NCBI GenBank assembly: GCA_914767715.1
Contig: OU612069.1
Span: 3,348,001 to 3,412,000, forward strand
Direction: 5' to 3'
DNA from: Membranipora membranacea
Taxonomy: Eukaryota > Bryozoa > Gymnolaemata > Cheilostomatida > Membraniporidae
DNA length: 64,000 nucleotides
Below, in pieces: positions 37,638 to 49,195 of the stretch; positions within the stretch are counted from its first letter, which is position 1; each line of letters opens with the position of its first letter. The notes below the pieces were generated by a model. The model saw only the letters and a program-made list of their open reading frames with translations. It ran no database searches and was not told where the DNA came from. Both the position numbers and the translations under genes were made by a program.

Positions 37638-39476
37638 TGTGATACATAGTTGAATGTTAATACAAGGTGGTCCAACTTAGCCCAGCTAAGATTTATTTAT
37701 ATCAGTATGCAAGAAGAAGGTTTAATTAATTCCATCAGAAATAAGGCTGAGTGTTCACAAATAATTACCAGATATATTATGTAGGATCTGTGCAAATTAG
37801 GTCTATCCGTCAGTCAGGTCAGGGTGGTCTCTCTTCTCCGTCGTCTATCCGTCCAAGTATGTCATGCGTTATGTCCTAGGCTTGTCTAGATTAAGATAAT
37901 TATTTGAAAGCTAAGAATAGCTTTCGGTAATTATGAGGAGTGACTCAGGTCATTGTCAAAGTTGAGAGCTATGGTTTGTCTAATTACTTAATTACTGCCA
38001 ATGGTGTGTAAACGTATCTCAGTTGCCTCAACATAAAAGTTTGGAGGTTTCAAACTTCAATTTTTTATGTTTAAGCCCAGTGTTAAAGAGTTCCAAGTCT
38101 TTTATCGTATAGATCCTAGGAGGCTATGCCTCTGCCCAGTGTAAGATGCTGCCTAGCATCTTTACATAGAAGAGCCAGGGTAGCTACCACCTTCGATTGT
38201 TGTATGAGAAAACCGTAATGGCTTTGATGAGTGTGTGGAGTAAAACCATATCCATTTGCAGAACCATGGCAGATGTGAGCAATAGTGTATGATGATGATG
38301 TATGTGAAATAGTGTTTGTTCCGTATGTTAGACGCAATCTCTGGTGGTTGGTTACATGTCCTGAGATACAATGCAATAGAAGAGACCAGAGTGGGAACAC
38401 ATAGTTGGATGTCAGTAGTTTCTGATAATGAACCGTCCATTAAATATGCAGCAGGTTGGTTCACATTCTGTGTAGATATCAGATTGGCAGCAGCTACATC
38501 ATGATTTGAATAAGCAGAACAAAACATATCTGGATGCAAAGTTGTTTCAACAGCAGTACTCAATACAGGTGCCATAGCAATGACATACACAGCCACAGCA
38601 GTACCAAGGTTAACAGCAGGTCTCGTAGCAACGAGCGGGGTTTCAGATTCAATAGCCTTAGCAAAGGCCTCAGATTCATCAACAGTGTGAACAGTTTCTC
38701 CAATTGACATACAGGTATTTACAGGATTTACTGATACAGTTTCACATCTCTCAGCTCCATGATGAACCATTACAGGCAATGGAGTATGATAATAGACAGG
38801 GACATAAGAGAACGAGAATTTTTCTTCAAAGCGTTGAAGATAAAGTTTACAACCTCGTACATGAGCTTCACTCTGAGCATAGAATTGTAGTCCAAGTTGA
38901 TGGTTGTAATCAAACATATCTATTGCCTTCTGTAATGTCAGGGTATTTCATTCGTACTCTTCAAAGATCCTGGACATAATTGACAACTCTGCATGGTTAT
39001 CCCATATCTGATGCTTTACGCAGAACCTCAGTGCTTTATCAAGTCCACTTTGTACATCTGGATCAGCAGGGAGCAGCTGCCTCTGCCCAGTGAAGAGATT
39101 ATCCATCAGTTTACAGAAAGTTTCACATGGGTAATGTTCTTTGTATGGTAAATCCATAATAGCTGGATCCAGTTAGTCTCCGTTGATCGAAAGATTATCG
39201 GCCCACCCGAGGACACCAAACTGTGATACGTGGTTGATCTGTGCACAGTAGGTCTATCCGTAAGACAGGGTCAGGGTCGTCTCTCTTCTCAGCCCCGTCC
39301 TATCTCTGTCCAAGTTAGTATGTCATGCGTTATGTCCTAGGCTTGTCTAGATAATTACTTGAAAGCTAAAAATAGATTTTGGTAATTATGAGGAGTGACT
39401 CAGGTCATTGTCAAAGTTGAGAGCTATGGTTTGTCTAATTACTTAATTAACGCCAATGGTGTGTAAACGTATCTCA
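37638..39476 (-). mobile_element. Non-autonomous LTR element in ZRSR2-B intron 1
   Basis: Direct repeats 37638-38021 (384 bp) and 39222-39476 (255 bp, with an internal deletion) both begin TGTGATAC and end GTATCTCA, the TG...CA rule. The element is flanked by the 5-bp duplication ATAAC (37633-37637 and 39477-39481), and copy A has one ATAAC at the empty site. On the minus strand, a TGG-starting candidate tRNA primer-binding site (39218 down to 39202) lies 3 nt inside the upstream LTR, so the element is read right to left. It contains one gag-position ORF and no reverse transcriptase or integrase. Confidence 0.88.
38162..39157 (-). CDS. Gag-position ORF of the LTR element, one in-frame TGA
   Basis: From ATG at 39157 a single frame of 332 codons runs to 38162, broken only by TGA at 38948-38950. 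It starts MDLPYKEHYPCETFC about 45 nt after the candidate primer-binding site. The product is unrecognised: the first part is helical and acidic, and the second is rich in Val, Thr and Ala with no CCHC zinc knuckle. It may be a divergent gag or a captured host fragment. The TGA could be a simple mutation or a readthrough signal. Confidence 0.55.
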
Positions 39477-42444
39477 ATAACTCAGCTTTGCCTTATTTCT
39501 GATCTAGGTAGCCTCATAGGTGTATTTCAAAGTAGAATTTGTCTTGTTCTCTTTGTAGTACTAGCCAGTAGAGTAGCAAGTCTGTCATCAAAAAAATTAA
39601 ACAGTATTTCAATGCATTGGCCTGTTTCTTTGTGCATATTCAAGAACGTTGATAGTGCAATAATAACACATTTGCTATTTGCTACTTGATACATTAAAGT
39701 AATGCAAACTGCAGGTAGGAAATTATGGCTCAAAATTAGGTCTAGGAAATTTAGCACTAACTAAATGACCCCAGTTGAGTTGAACTTCCCATTATTTTAT
39801 CAGGTAGGCCTTATGTTATTTAGAATCAACGGTTGAAACTCACACAAAATTACATGTCAAAAATGTTTTAGGCTATCCGCAAGTATGCCAAACTGTGTTA
39901 TCTATAAATTGGCCTTGGCAGCTAATATGAATTCTGAACTTGGTCATAATAAAATAAAGCATCAAACAGCACTTTGAATAACTAATATCAAATTTCTACT
40001 TTGTAGGTATAAAGAATGGAAGAAATTTAAAACAAAAGAGAGGAGGAAATTAAAGAGACAGTTGGCTGCGCGGCTGGTGTCACTTGAACAAACTCAGCTC
40101 GATCCTCCGGAAACAAATGAAACAAAACGAGGTCTGATATAGCGACAGCTCAATAAATGTGCTTGCTCAGTGTTTTTTATATATATTATGCCTAGCTACA
40201 TTTGATCATCATGAGTAGTTATCCAATACACATGGTCTGGTTGATTGAATCAGAGTGTCTTATCACATTTCGCAATCATGTTTCCTTCACCACTAGGCGC
40301 ATGTGCAGCATGTTCGGACGGGATTTATTTTGGCCATTGTGTTTGGATTAATCTAAAGTTCCACACAAAATTTTAATCACACCCTCACTAGAAAATGAGT
40401 TAGCTTTCAAAGAAGATACGTAAGTGGGACATTTGAATATCTTTGTGGCACTCTTGCTATGGTTATGAGAGACCCGTATCTCAGAATTGATCCTCGATAA
40501 TTATGTGAATATACTGCTGATGTAACTAAATACAATAAGAAAATAAGGGAAAAACAAGTGACAAATTGGAAAATATCAAAGAGACCTGTATGCGAACTGT
40601 AAATGGTTAGATACCAAGCAGGACAGTTATTTCCCGTATTATCATCAACCATACTTGATGTCTGAGCAGTCAGACTCACCGTCTTGATAGTCTGAAGCAT
40701 ACCCATATGGTTATTAGAATGCTTTGTTACTCCTAGCCAAAAGAGCTCTCATTCTATCGTTCTGCATGCATGCAGTTTGCTTGAAGGGTTTTGCATGCAC
40801 AAATTGTTCTATCATTGCAACATTGAACATCCCTTAATTATGATGAACAGAACCGGAGAATACAGAAGAATATGAGGAGGAGGAGGAGGAGGAGAGTAAG
40901 AGAGATAGAAGCCATGAGCTTTGGTTACAGAGAGAGCGAGAGGCACAGGCTGCCTGGAAAGCTAAACAATCCTACTATAAACATGTGCAACAACAGAAAC
41001 TACTTCAAGAGGTGGGTTTTATCACATAATCACAGAACTACAGAAAAGGGTTAGTTTTATATGTAATAGCATCACTGCAAAACAACTACCAGAGGTGGGT
41101 TCTATATGTAATTATATAAGTACACTAGTTCTTTACGGAAATGTCAAGTAGGGATTCTGCAATCAGTGTTAACACATTATTCTGTCATATTCGTACATCT
41201 CTATTGATGCGAATACTAAAACACTTTTTATTTATGTTGTGAAACTGATAAGATAAGAGCAACAACTGTTTTTTGTAAATAATTGCTACTGATTCCTCTT
41301 TTACAAGAAATAACCATTGGTTCAAGTTAACTTTCAGTAGCATTCTGGATTGGATTTTTGTCGGGGTCTACAACTATGATCTGTATTCCTGATATCAAAG
41401 TGCGGAATGTTTGACATATAGAATTTTAAGTTATACTAAGTTTATTTTATATGACCATATAAAATGAAGTTTTTCTTTTTGCTAGTGAAGGATAAGGGAA
41501 GCCTTTCAGGCCAGTCCAGGTCAAGGTTGGAGGCAGCATCAAGACTAGGAAAATTTTTTTATAGACAGAAATTCTATATTATACTTGATATATTACATTA
41601 TTATCTGCTCCTTTTTTCCGTACAGCAAAAGATGAGAGAAGAATGGGAGGCAGAGCAGGCTAAACAGAAGGAGGTGGAGGAGAAGGAAGCCCAGGAGGCT
41701 GAGGAATTAAAACGGCAACAGGTTAAAATTAGCCAACTAACGATACACATGATCGTATGGTTATAGTCCAGGAGTAACAGTGACAAATATCCTTGCCTTG
41801 CATTTTGAAAACCATCACTTTGAGAATGCAACTAAATAAGTCAGGAATTTCCATTTAGAGTCGAAAACAATTCATGGCCCTACATATCATGTAAAAAATC
41901 CTTAACATTGTATCATGGCACACATTGGAAAGAAGTGGGATCGCCATCTCTCACCAGCCTAGATGTGATCTACAAAAGGATGTATCCTCAACCTACACTT
42001 CAGAGTTGTCCCATATTTGAACCTTTTGTTCCCCATTAAAATTTTGTTTCAAAATTCATGTTTTGTCTTTCACAGGCCTGGAGCACTCACTGGCTGACTG
42101 TGACACATCATTTATTGATATTTGAGCCAAAATGCCTTTCTGTTAAAGTTTTTTGACTCACAGTTTTGCTTGTAATGCTTAGCCCCCTCCCTTCCATATG
42201 TACATTATATGGTATCATTAATCTGAGTTGATTTTGTTGTTCGTTTTCTTAAATGTTGTTTGACTAGACATGTAGATTTGTAAGAAGAGAAGCTACAGGA
42301 TATTATGAGCGGTCAAAGAGACGGTGTCAAGGTTAGTTTACAAGCTGTTCTAATGGTTGTAACCTCAGTCATGTCATAGATTTACAGAGTAAATTCCGTT
42401 ACAAGTTTGACAGTTTTACACATAGAGTTATTATATACTCTAGA

Positions 42445-44218
42445 GTGGACAATGCAGTGCTCAAAACGTCCTACTTAATTATTGCGAAATTCATGGCGCG
42501 ACGCAATCTGGTTGTGCATGGCTAGTGCCTGTATCATATAAGTTATCATTGAGAATATAGGAATTGAGCATGAAAATTTGTTTTAGAGCGCTAATAGCCA
42601 TTTTGTTATGTCACACCATGTGGAACACTTGTAGGTATTTTCACTTGCAGCCATTGGAAAATTTTTCTATGTTTTCCCATGAAAATAAGCCAAAACCCCA
42701 ACCGCAAACACATCATTGCTTGTTTTTTTCCACCTTTCTCTCAACCATGAGTTGGATTCCGTCTCTTTTGTGTTATCTCTTCCGTCTCTTACTCATATGT
42801 TATCCATCAAGTGAGTTAATGTTATTTGTTCAGTATAAGGTGTACACATAGCTTGTGGAAAAGCTGACTGGAGGTTAAAAGTTGGCCGCTTAGATCCGCC
42901 ATTTGCAGAAGCAATTTACATACGGTTTTGACTAAGATTCGGCGTTTAGATTTGGCTGTCATTTAAAGCTCTAAATTTCCTCCCCGGTGATGTCCTCTAG
43001 TTTTTGAATTCGCAAAACAATTCAACCATACACAGCAGGTTTTGAAAGCATATAAATGAATGTATTTTGTAACAAACTTTTTTGATAAGTCGCTGAGTAT
43101 CAAGTAAATCTTTGAATGGAAAACTCACATACATACCTATCCAGACTGACTCCAGATTTTTCAGAACAAACACTCACTAATGTGACATTTTAAGTGGATG
43201 GATATTTCTGATTTCTCACCATACTTGAAATAAGGGAGCATTTGCTTCGGAGCGGTCGTTGTGGATGTTTGATACAATTTTCTGGTATGATTATTATGAC
43301 TATGGTTGTTGGTTTGTGTTTGTAAATTAGTGGAGATGGCAACTTCAGCATCATACATAGTATTTTGTATATACTCCAGTAAAGGCGCTGGCAGTTGACG
43401 TATACATGTGTATTTGTTTGCATAGTTTTGAGGTAACGGGGATTAGTGTAGTAGTGTTCAATCCTTTGAAATGACCAGAGTTAGCATTTCATACAGCTGT
43501 GATTCTCTGTCAGAAATGCATTGGTGCTATAAAAATATAAGAGAGGCAACCAGAAAGTGATCTTATGAGCAATGAGGACTGACAGTAACACCACATCTGA
43601 TTTTAGCACCAATCTTAATTGATCTTCTTTGACATAAGAAACCAAAAAGCTTATAATAATACCCTCAATAAAGTAATGTTATCTGGAGAGCAAATCTGAA
43701 TCTTGACATTATGTACACTGTGACTGAAAATGAGGCAAACTGCAAACTTTTACACCTCCGATCACTTGTTCACAAGCTACTCGTACTTCATTTAATCAAA
43801 AATAGAAAAAACCCACTGAATGTGTAACATATGAGATGAGTAAGAGGACAGGACACAGCTTATATGGCTGGCAAGTGGCAGTAGAAAAAACAAGCTAGCC
43901 CGGCAATTTATTTTCATCACAATGATGTGTTTGCGGTTGGGGCTTTAGCTTATTTTCATGGGAAAACATAGAAAATTTTTCCAATGGCTGAAAGTGAAAA
44001 TACCTACAAGTCGTCCACATAGTGTGCCATGAAAATTTTTCCGAAAAAATGACTTTAAGTGCTCTAAAACTTAGATTTTCATGCCCAATTCCTAAATTCT
44101 CAATGATAAATCATATGATACAGGCACTGGCCATGCACGACCAGATTGCGTCGCGCCATGGATTTCGCAATAATTAAGTAGGACAAAAACTGATGCTATT
44201 TTTGTACACATTGTCCAC
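42445..44218. repeat. Long inverted repeat inside the MADF element
   Basis: Left arm (about 42445-42850) and right arm (about 43795-44218) are imperfect reverse complements, starting gtggacaatg and ending cattgtccac. Shared blocks include 'ttaattattgcgaaat', 'gaaaatttttc' and 'tttcccatgaaaataagc'. The roughly 950-bp interior has no recognised gene. Confidence 0.75.
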
Positions 44219-44516
44219 TTTAAGGTCTGTCCACACTGGGCCGAATCCGACAAAAAAAACCGGCCGATCCTGCTTTTTGACGGGTGAACCGACCCGCACC
44301 GCGGAAAAGTCGGCCCGGTCGTGTTTTGGGCATACGGTTTTGAACGTTTGTCACAACAGACTTTACATACCGGGAATTTCCAACGGCCAATTGTGATTGG
44401 CTGACTGGCCAGTCAACTCTTGTGAAGGAGTCCTGAAGTTTGAGTACTAGTTTCTGCTCTGACATTTCTCAAGCAAGAGTCAATTTTTCAGCTGATAAAA
44501 TAAATCAGAATTCATC

Positions 44517-46057
44517 ATGTCAGACTCAGAATCAGAACAGCAGACACTAGATAATTCTACCATGACTTGGCAAGAGTTTTTGATAGAATGTGTTAGGGCT
44601 AGACCATGTCTATATGACAAGTATGATGTCAATTTTAGTGACACCAGAGGGGTAAAGGCCAATGCCTGGGCGGAGATTGTTGGTGAGCTAATTGCTGCAG
44701 GATTCACCACCATCAAGAACAAACCTACAAGTGAGTATACATAGAAAGTTACATAGCAATATTATCTTCCTAATTAAATTAATATTAAAAAAAAGACTCA
44801 AGTCTCCCTTCAGGTAAATTGGTTGGTTTTACTTGAGACAAACCTCCTATCATCATCATCATTATGTATGTTTGTATGTATGTAACTAAAAATTCACTCT
44901 GTGACTGACCTCTCTAGGCTTTTGAATTGAGTTCTGGTATGATGTATATTGTATGGCAACCATTATTATTTGGGGTGTACAGCTGTTGAATATAAACTGG
45001 GTTAAATATTCTACTATCAACTGGGCAAGAAGCCACAGTGTCATCAAAACAACATGATTTGTTTACATTTATATCTATGTATATTGCCACAACAGCTCTA
45101 TTGTGAGCCCTGTATGATGTATGGATTTGTACTAAATATTTATGTTGGGTTTAATCAGAATTAACTATTATATAAAAGATACTATAGATACTAAGATACT
45201 ATCTATAGCTATCCATTGTTATCCATATCATATTTTTTCTAGATTTAGAAAATGTGAAACAGAAGTGGGAATCACTGAGAGACTGCTTCACCAAGTATAA
45301 AAACAAACTAAGGGAAAACTCTGCCAGTGGAGCAGGAGCAAAAGAAATCAGGAAATACATCTATGCAGATCTGCTCGAGTTTACGGACATGAGTAAAAGA
45401 AAGCGGCTGTGAGTAACATTGGTTTTACATTCACACAACCTCTGTTATATATATATATACATATATATATCTATATATATATACATACTCCCATCTCAGC
45501 TAGTCGCAAAGTAGTGATAGCTAAAGTTTAGTCAACCCCAAACAGCTTAACTTGCATAACAGCATTAACTTGACTCTAGCTAATATTTACTCCTCCATGG
45601 AATGTTAGAGCACTAATGATTTGATTACACTTTTTGTAGGTCCACATCTAACTCGCAAGTGACAAGAAGCTCATCGACACCACAGTTGTACAGCCAGCCA
45701 TCTACCTCAACCGATGTGCTGGGAGATGAAGAAACACTGAGCCCTCCACCCGCTCCCACTCCCCAGTCCACACCACGGCCGAAAGGCAAACAGAGAAAAG
45801 CACCGGAGACCTCAGCCTTAGAGGAGGATATAAAAAAAAGTATGGCTGGTGCGAAGGCTGCAATTGAGGCAGCAGTTGCCAAACGTGATGAGGATTTCAA
45901 TTTTGGCACTGTTGTGGCAGATCGTTTGAGAAAATTACCGGACGGTTACATTAAAGAAAATGCCAAAATTGAAATTCTGCAAGTCATCTTGCGTGCAGAA
46001 CATCCAATTCCATCCAGTTACAACCAGCAATCCTTTACTAATTTATTAAACAATTAA
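44517..46057 (+). CDS. MADF-BESS domain protein
   Basis: Three exons, 44517-44730, 45243-45408 and 45640-46057, total 798 nt and encode 265 aa; splice sites are GT-AG and phases agree. An N-terminal MADF domain (about 15-125) shows the typical pattern: FLIECVRARPCLYD, a W in NAWAEIVGEL, then VKQKWESLRDCF and YADLLEF. After a Pro/Ser/Thr-rich linker, a C-terminal BESS-like motif (about 212-245) reads FGTVVADRLRKL...ILQVIL. MADF proteins bind DNA as Myb/SANT relatives, and BESS mediates protein contacts. Such proteins are known as accessory partners in some DNA transposons, notably PIF/Harbinger. The gene is intact, in the same orientation as the host ZRSR2-B gene, and sits wholly inside the TIR element. 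Start chosen at the first ATG before the MADF domain. Confidence 0.88.
45441..45486 (+). repeat. (TA)n microsatellite in MADF intron 2
   Basis: Alternating TA run with occasional C (atatatatacatatatat). Confidence 0.85.
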
Positions 46058-47029
46058 CCGTTATTACTGAACTAAAAACAATGCTTATTTATAACACCTA
46101 AATTAGAGTATATAATAACTCTATGGTTTTACATGCCTATATTGCTCCTGGACCAGAAACAAAACAAAAACTTCAACAATTCTCCACATATTACTTATTG
46201 ACCTATAAATTTAGATATACATGTCTTTTTAAAGTGCTAAACATTCGATATTTTTATGAATTCCCCACTGGAATAGTTGTGAAAGATGTGCTGTGCTCTT
46301 TGATTATGAGTATAGTTGTTTTATTATGTTATAATTTTTAAGATTGTATTTTTGTATCGCAGGGACCAACTCATAACCCGGAGCCCCCAAAACCGATCAC
46401 TCCTCAGAACACAAACGCAGAGCTTTGTGGATTCTACAGAAAAGTTGGTGCTTGTCGATTTGGAGACAGGTAAGCGAAAAGAGCGCTTGATTATGTAGTA
46501 ATGGCCAGAAAATGACGCCGGTTGAGAACTTATTATTAAATATGACTGTAGTGACTTATTTGTTGCAAAAATTCCTCCTATTTAATCTATTACGCCTGAA
46601 TGGACCAAAACAGACATGTACACAATAAAACTGTTTCCGCTTTGTCTCCAAGTTTGTGTAATCACAAATATAATCTTGCATCTAGAATCTATCATGCCTT
46701 TTTTGGTGCGATTTGTGGAAACTTTTCATGGTTTACTTCTATTGTAATGGAAAATGATAACTGCTAAATGTATCACTATATAAAAATTATATATGTAAGA
46801 TATATAATATATCATTTATATATTTATCACATCAGGTGCTCCAGAGTACACATCAGACCAGTGATAAGTAAAACTTTACTGATAATAGGAATGTATAATC
46901 ACCCTAGTCTAGATAATCTATACGGAGGTGGTAAAGATTCAGGTTAGTAAGTCTGAGGTCACATGACCTTAATATGTCTATAATGTGGTCACCTGACCTT
47001 AATTTGAGCTGGTAAAGACTAATGTATGG

Positions 47030-47135
47030 AGAGCTCACCTCCTACAGCAGCACGTGTAGTGACTGGGATTTGAATCAGCAACCCTCAGATTGTCTAGCTC
47101 GAATCCCAACCACTACGCTATCCAGTCTGTGAATT
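47030..47135 (-). mobile_element. tRNA-derived SINE in ZRSR2-B intron 7
   Basis: Duplicate of the copy at 8985-9090, with a few substitutions. Confidence 0.5.
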
Positions 47136-47579
47136 TATTGAGGTCACATGACCTTAATATGTGTGTATAATGGGGTTATGACCTAAATATGAGCTGGTAA
47201 AGATCCGGGCAAGTTTTTGACAGTAGGGGGCGTGCAGTGCACCGCCTTCATTTTTGTATGTCCAATCTCCAATAGATTTGACTCCGTCAATAGTGTTGTT
47301 TAGCTCTACAATGGTCAGTAGTCCTTGTCTATTCTCTGTGAAATGGAATTTTTCTAAACTGTCATTGATGGAATAACACTAGTTGTGGTCTCAAAATTCC
47401 GACTCATCAACTGGCATCTTCAATTTGACACCTGTAAGCTCAGTGTGGTTCTCATGATGCACTGTTGTTTCCTAATACACCTGTCTGTCAACTGTGAGAA
47501 TATATTCTGATATATGATCCAGTCGAGGTTCTTCCTTGGGGGTCTTTCAATTAGAAACAGGTAAAAATCGCAATCTGAT

Positions 47580-47624
47580 CCTAGAAAGAATCGCTCACTC
47601 ACTGAGTGAGCGATTCTTTCTAGG
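47580..47624. repeat. Perfect 45-bp palindrome unique to copy B
   Basis: 22-bp arms (47580-47601 and 47603-47624) are perfectly complementary around one base. The matching place in copy A (about 9533) lacks it. The arm end 'gagtgagcgatt' also occurs once just downstream in both copies, which suggests a templated local event. Confidence 0.9.
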
Positions 47625-47949
47625 CTCTCGCTTTCAAATAAACTATAATATACATTCTGAGTGAGCGATTTGGGAGCAAATTTGTCTAATTGAAAGACCA
47701 AGTTACTGATCATTTTGAGCGATGTGATAGTGATTGTTTTACTCTCTCTTCACACAGACATATCCCTGGAGTACGAGGAGGCCGACTTCTATGAGCACTT
47801 CAGAGAGTTCTATACGGATACGCTGCTGGAGTTTGAGGCAGCGGGTCAGGTAGTGCAGTTCAAGGTCAGCTGTAACTATGAACAACATCTCAGAGGCAAT
47901 GTATATGTACAATATACAAAGTAAGTCAACTTCAATAACTCATCTTATA

Positions 47950-48062
47950 TGTATATTGTATGTATGTATTTGTATATATTTGTAGGTATCTGTAGGTATC
48001 TGTATGTATTTGTATATATTTGTCGGTATTTGTAGGTATTTGTATGTATGTATGTATATGTG
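47950..48062 (+). repeat. (TATGTATTTG)n microsatellite, intron 8 of ZRSR2-B
   Basis: Longer counterpart of 9941-10005, with added 'tgtaggtatc' units. Confidence 0.8.
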
Positions 48063-49070
48063 TGTATTAATGTACAATACACCAAGTAAGCCAAATCTGG
48101 TGTAGATGTGCTCGAATTGTGTTTGTATTGATTGATACTATCCTGCCTGTGTTTCAATTGTAATAAGGAAACCTCTGTAATTTATCCTTCATGTCGCCAA
48201 TGAGGCCAATTGACAGCCGAAATACTCAATTCTCATCAATAATCTGACATCAGACCTGAAATTTGAGAATCCAATTCCTCCCATGGTAATAATTATGTCA
48301 TACAATAGTATTTTTTGATAGTTTATTAAAAGATAGGAGACATATCTAATGCACACTTTAATTTTCCCAATTCTGTTACTGACTATTTTTTCATCCTGTA
48401 AGAGGGGGGGGGGGGAGAGGTAAAGACCACTTTGAAATCTATGTAGCCCTATGATCGAGCGCCAACTCAATCCATGGATGTCACCACTTAGTACTACAAT
48501 GTTGAAGGCAAAAATATCTTTTAATAGTTGCTTTGAGACCTCTGTCATAACTTAAATAATACTTTGATGATACAATTATTGATGAATAATCTCATATGGG
48601 CTTTAAACTTCTCATATTTTGATGTAGCTTACCGATGTTGTTTCTGTTTTACAGCGAAAACGAGGCTTACCATGCCTATCAGCTGTTTAATGGTAGATGG
48701 TACAGCGGCAGACAGATACAGTGTTCATTTACTAGTGTGGACAAATGGAAGCCTGCAATATGTGGTGAGGAGATTGAAGGCCCAACTGGCTCAATTTGGA
48801 TTTTGTAACATTTTATCGTCAAACACGATTAGAGCCCAAAAGCGGCTTTTAATGCGAATGTTTGCACATCAGAGTATGATAGATCACCTTCTCCGCTTGT
48901 CAAAATTTACCACCTTGTGGGATCATTTGGAGGTAACACGGGATAACCACAATTACCTCAAAAGTGCCGAAAGTTGCAAGACTCTCATGTTTCATGAAAA
49001 ATCTTCTGTTAGGGAGGAACCATCTGCCTCTAAGCATGAATCTGTTGGAAATTTAAGATGCACAACAGTA

Positions 49071-49195
49071 GTTTAAGCGCTCAATATGTGCCTGGACAGC
49101 AGGTAGTAGCACTTCATTATCAACCACTTCTTAAAAAATTGGTTGATGATAAAATGCTACCACCGGCTATCCAGGCACAGTTTGAGCGCTTAAAC
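49071..49195. mobile_element. MITE-like hairpin in ZRSR2-B intron 9
   Basis: Same 125-bp element as 11058-11182, with TA on both sides. Confidence 0.7.

Larger units (their letters stand above)
42421..46125 (+). mobile_element. TIR DNA transposon carrying a MADF-BESS gene
   Basis: The element is 3705 bp with perfect 22-bp terminal inverted repeats (42421-42442 and 46104-46125, beginning CATAGAGTTATT). It is flanked by the 8-bp duplication GTTTTACA (42413-42420 and 46126-46133). Copy A has a single GTTTTACA at about 8085. The 8-bp duplication and CATAG end fit P-type or, less well, hAT superfamilies from general knowledge of termini. No transposase ORF is present. The only gene is the MADF-BESS gene at 44517-46057. 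An internal inverted repeat occupies 42445-44218. Confidence 0.88.
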
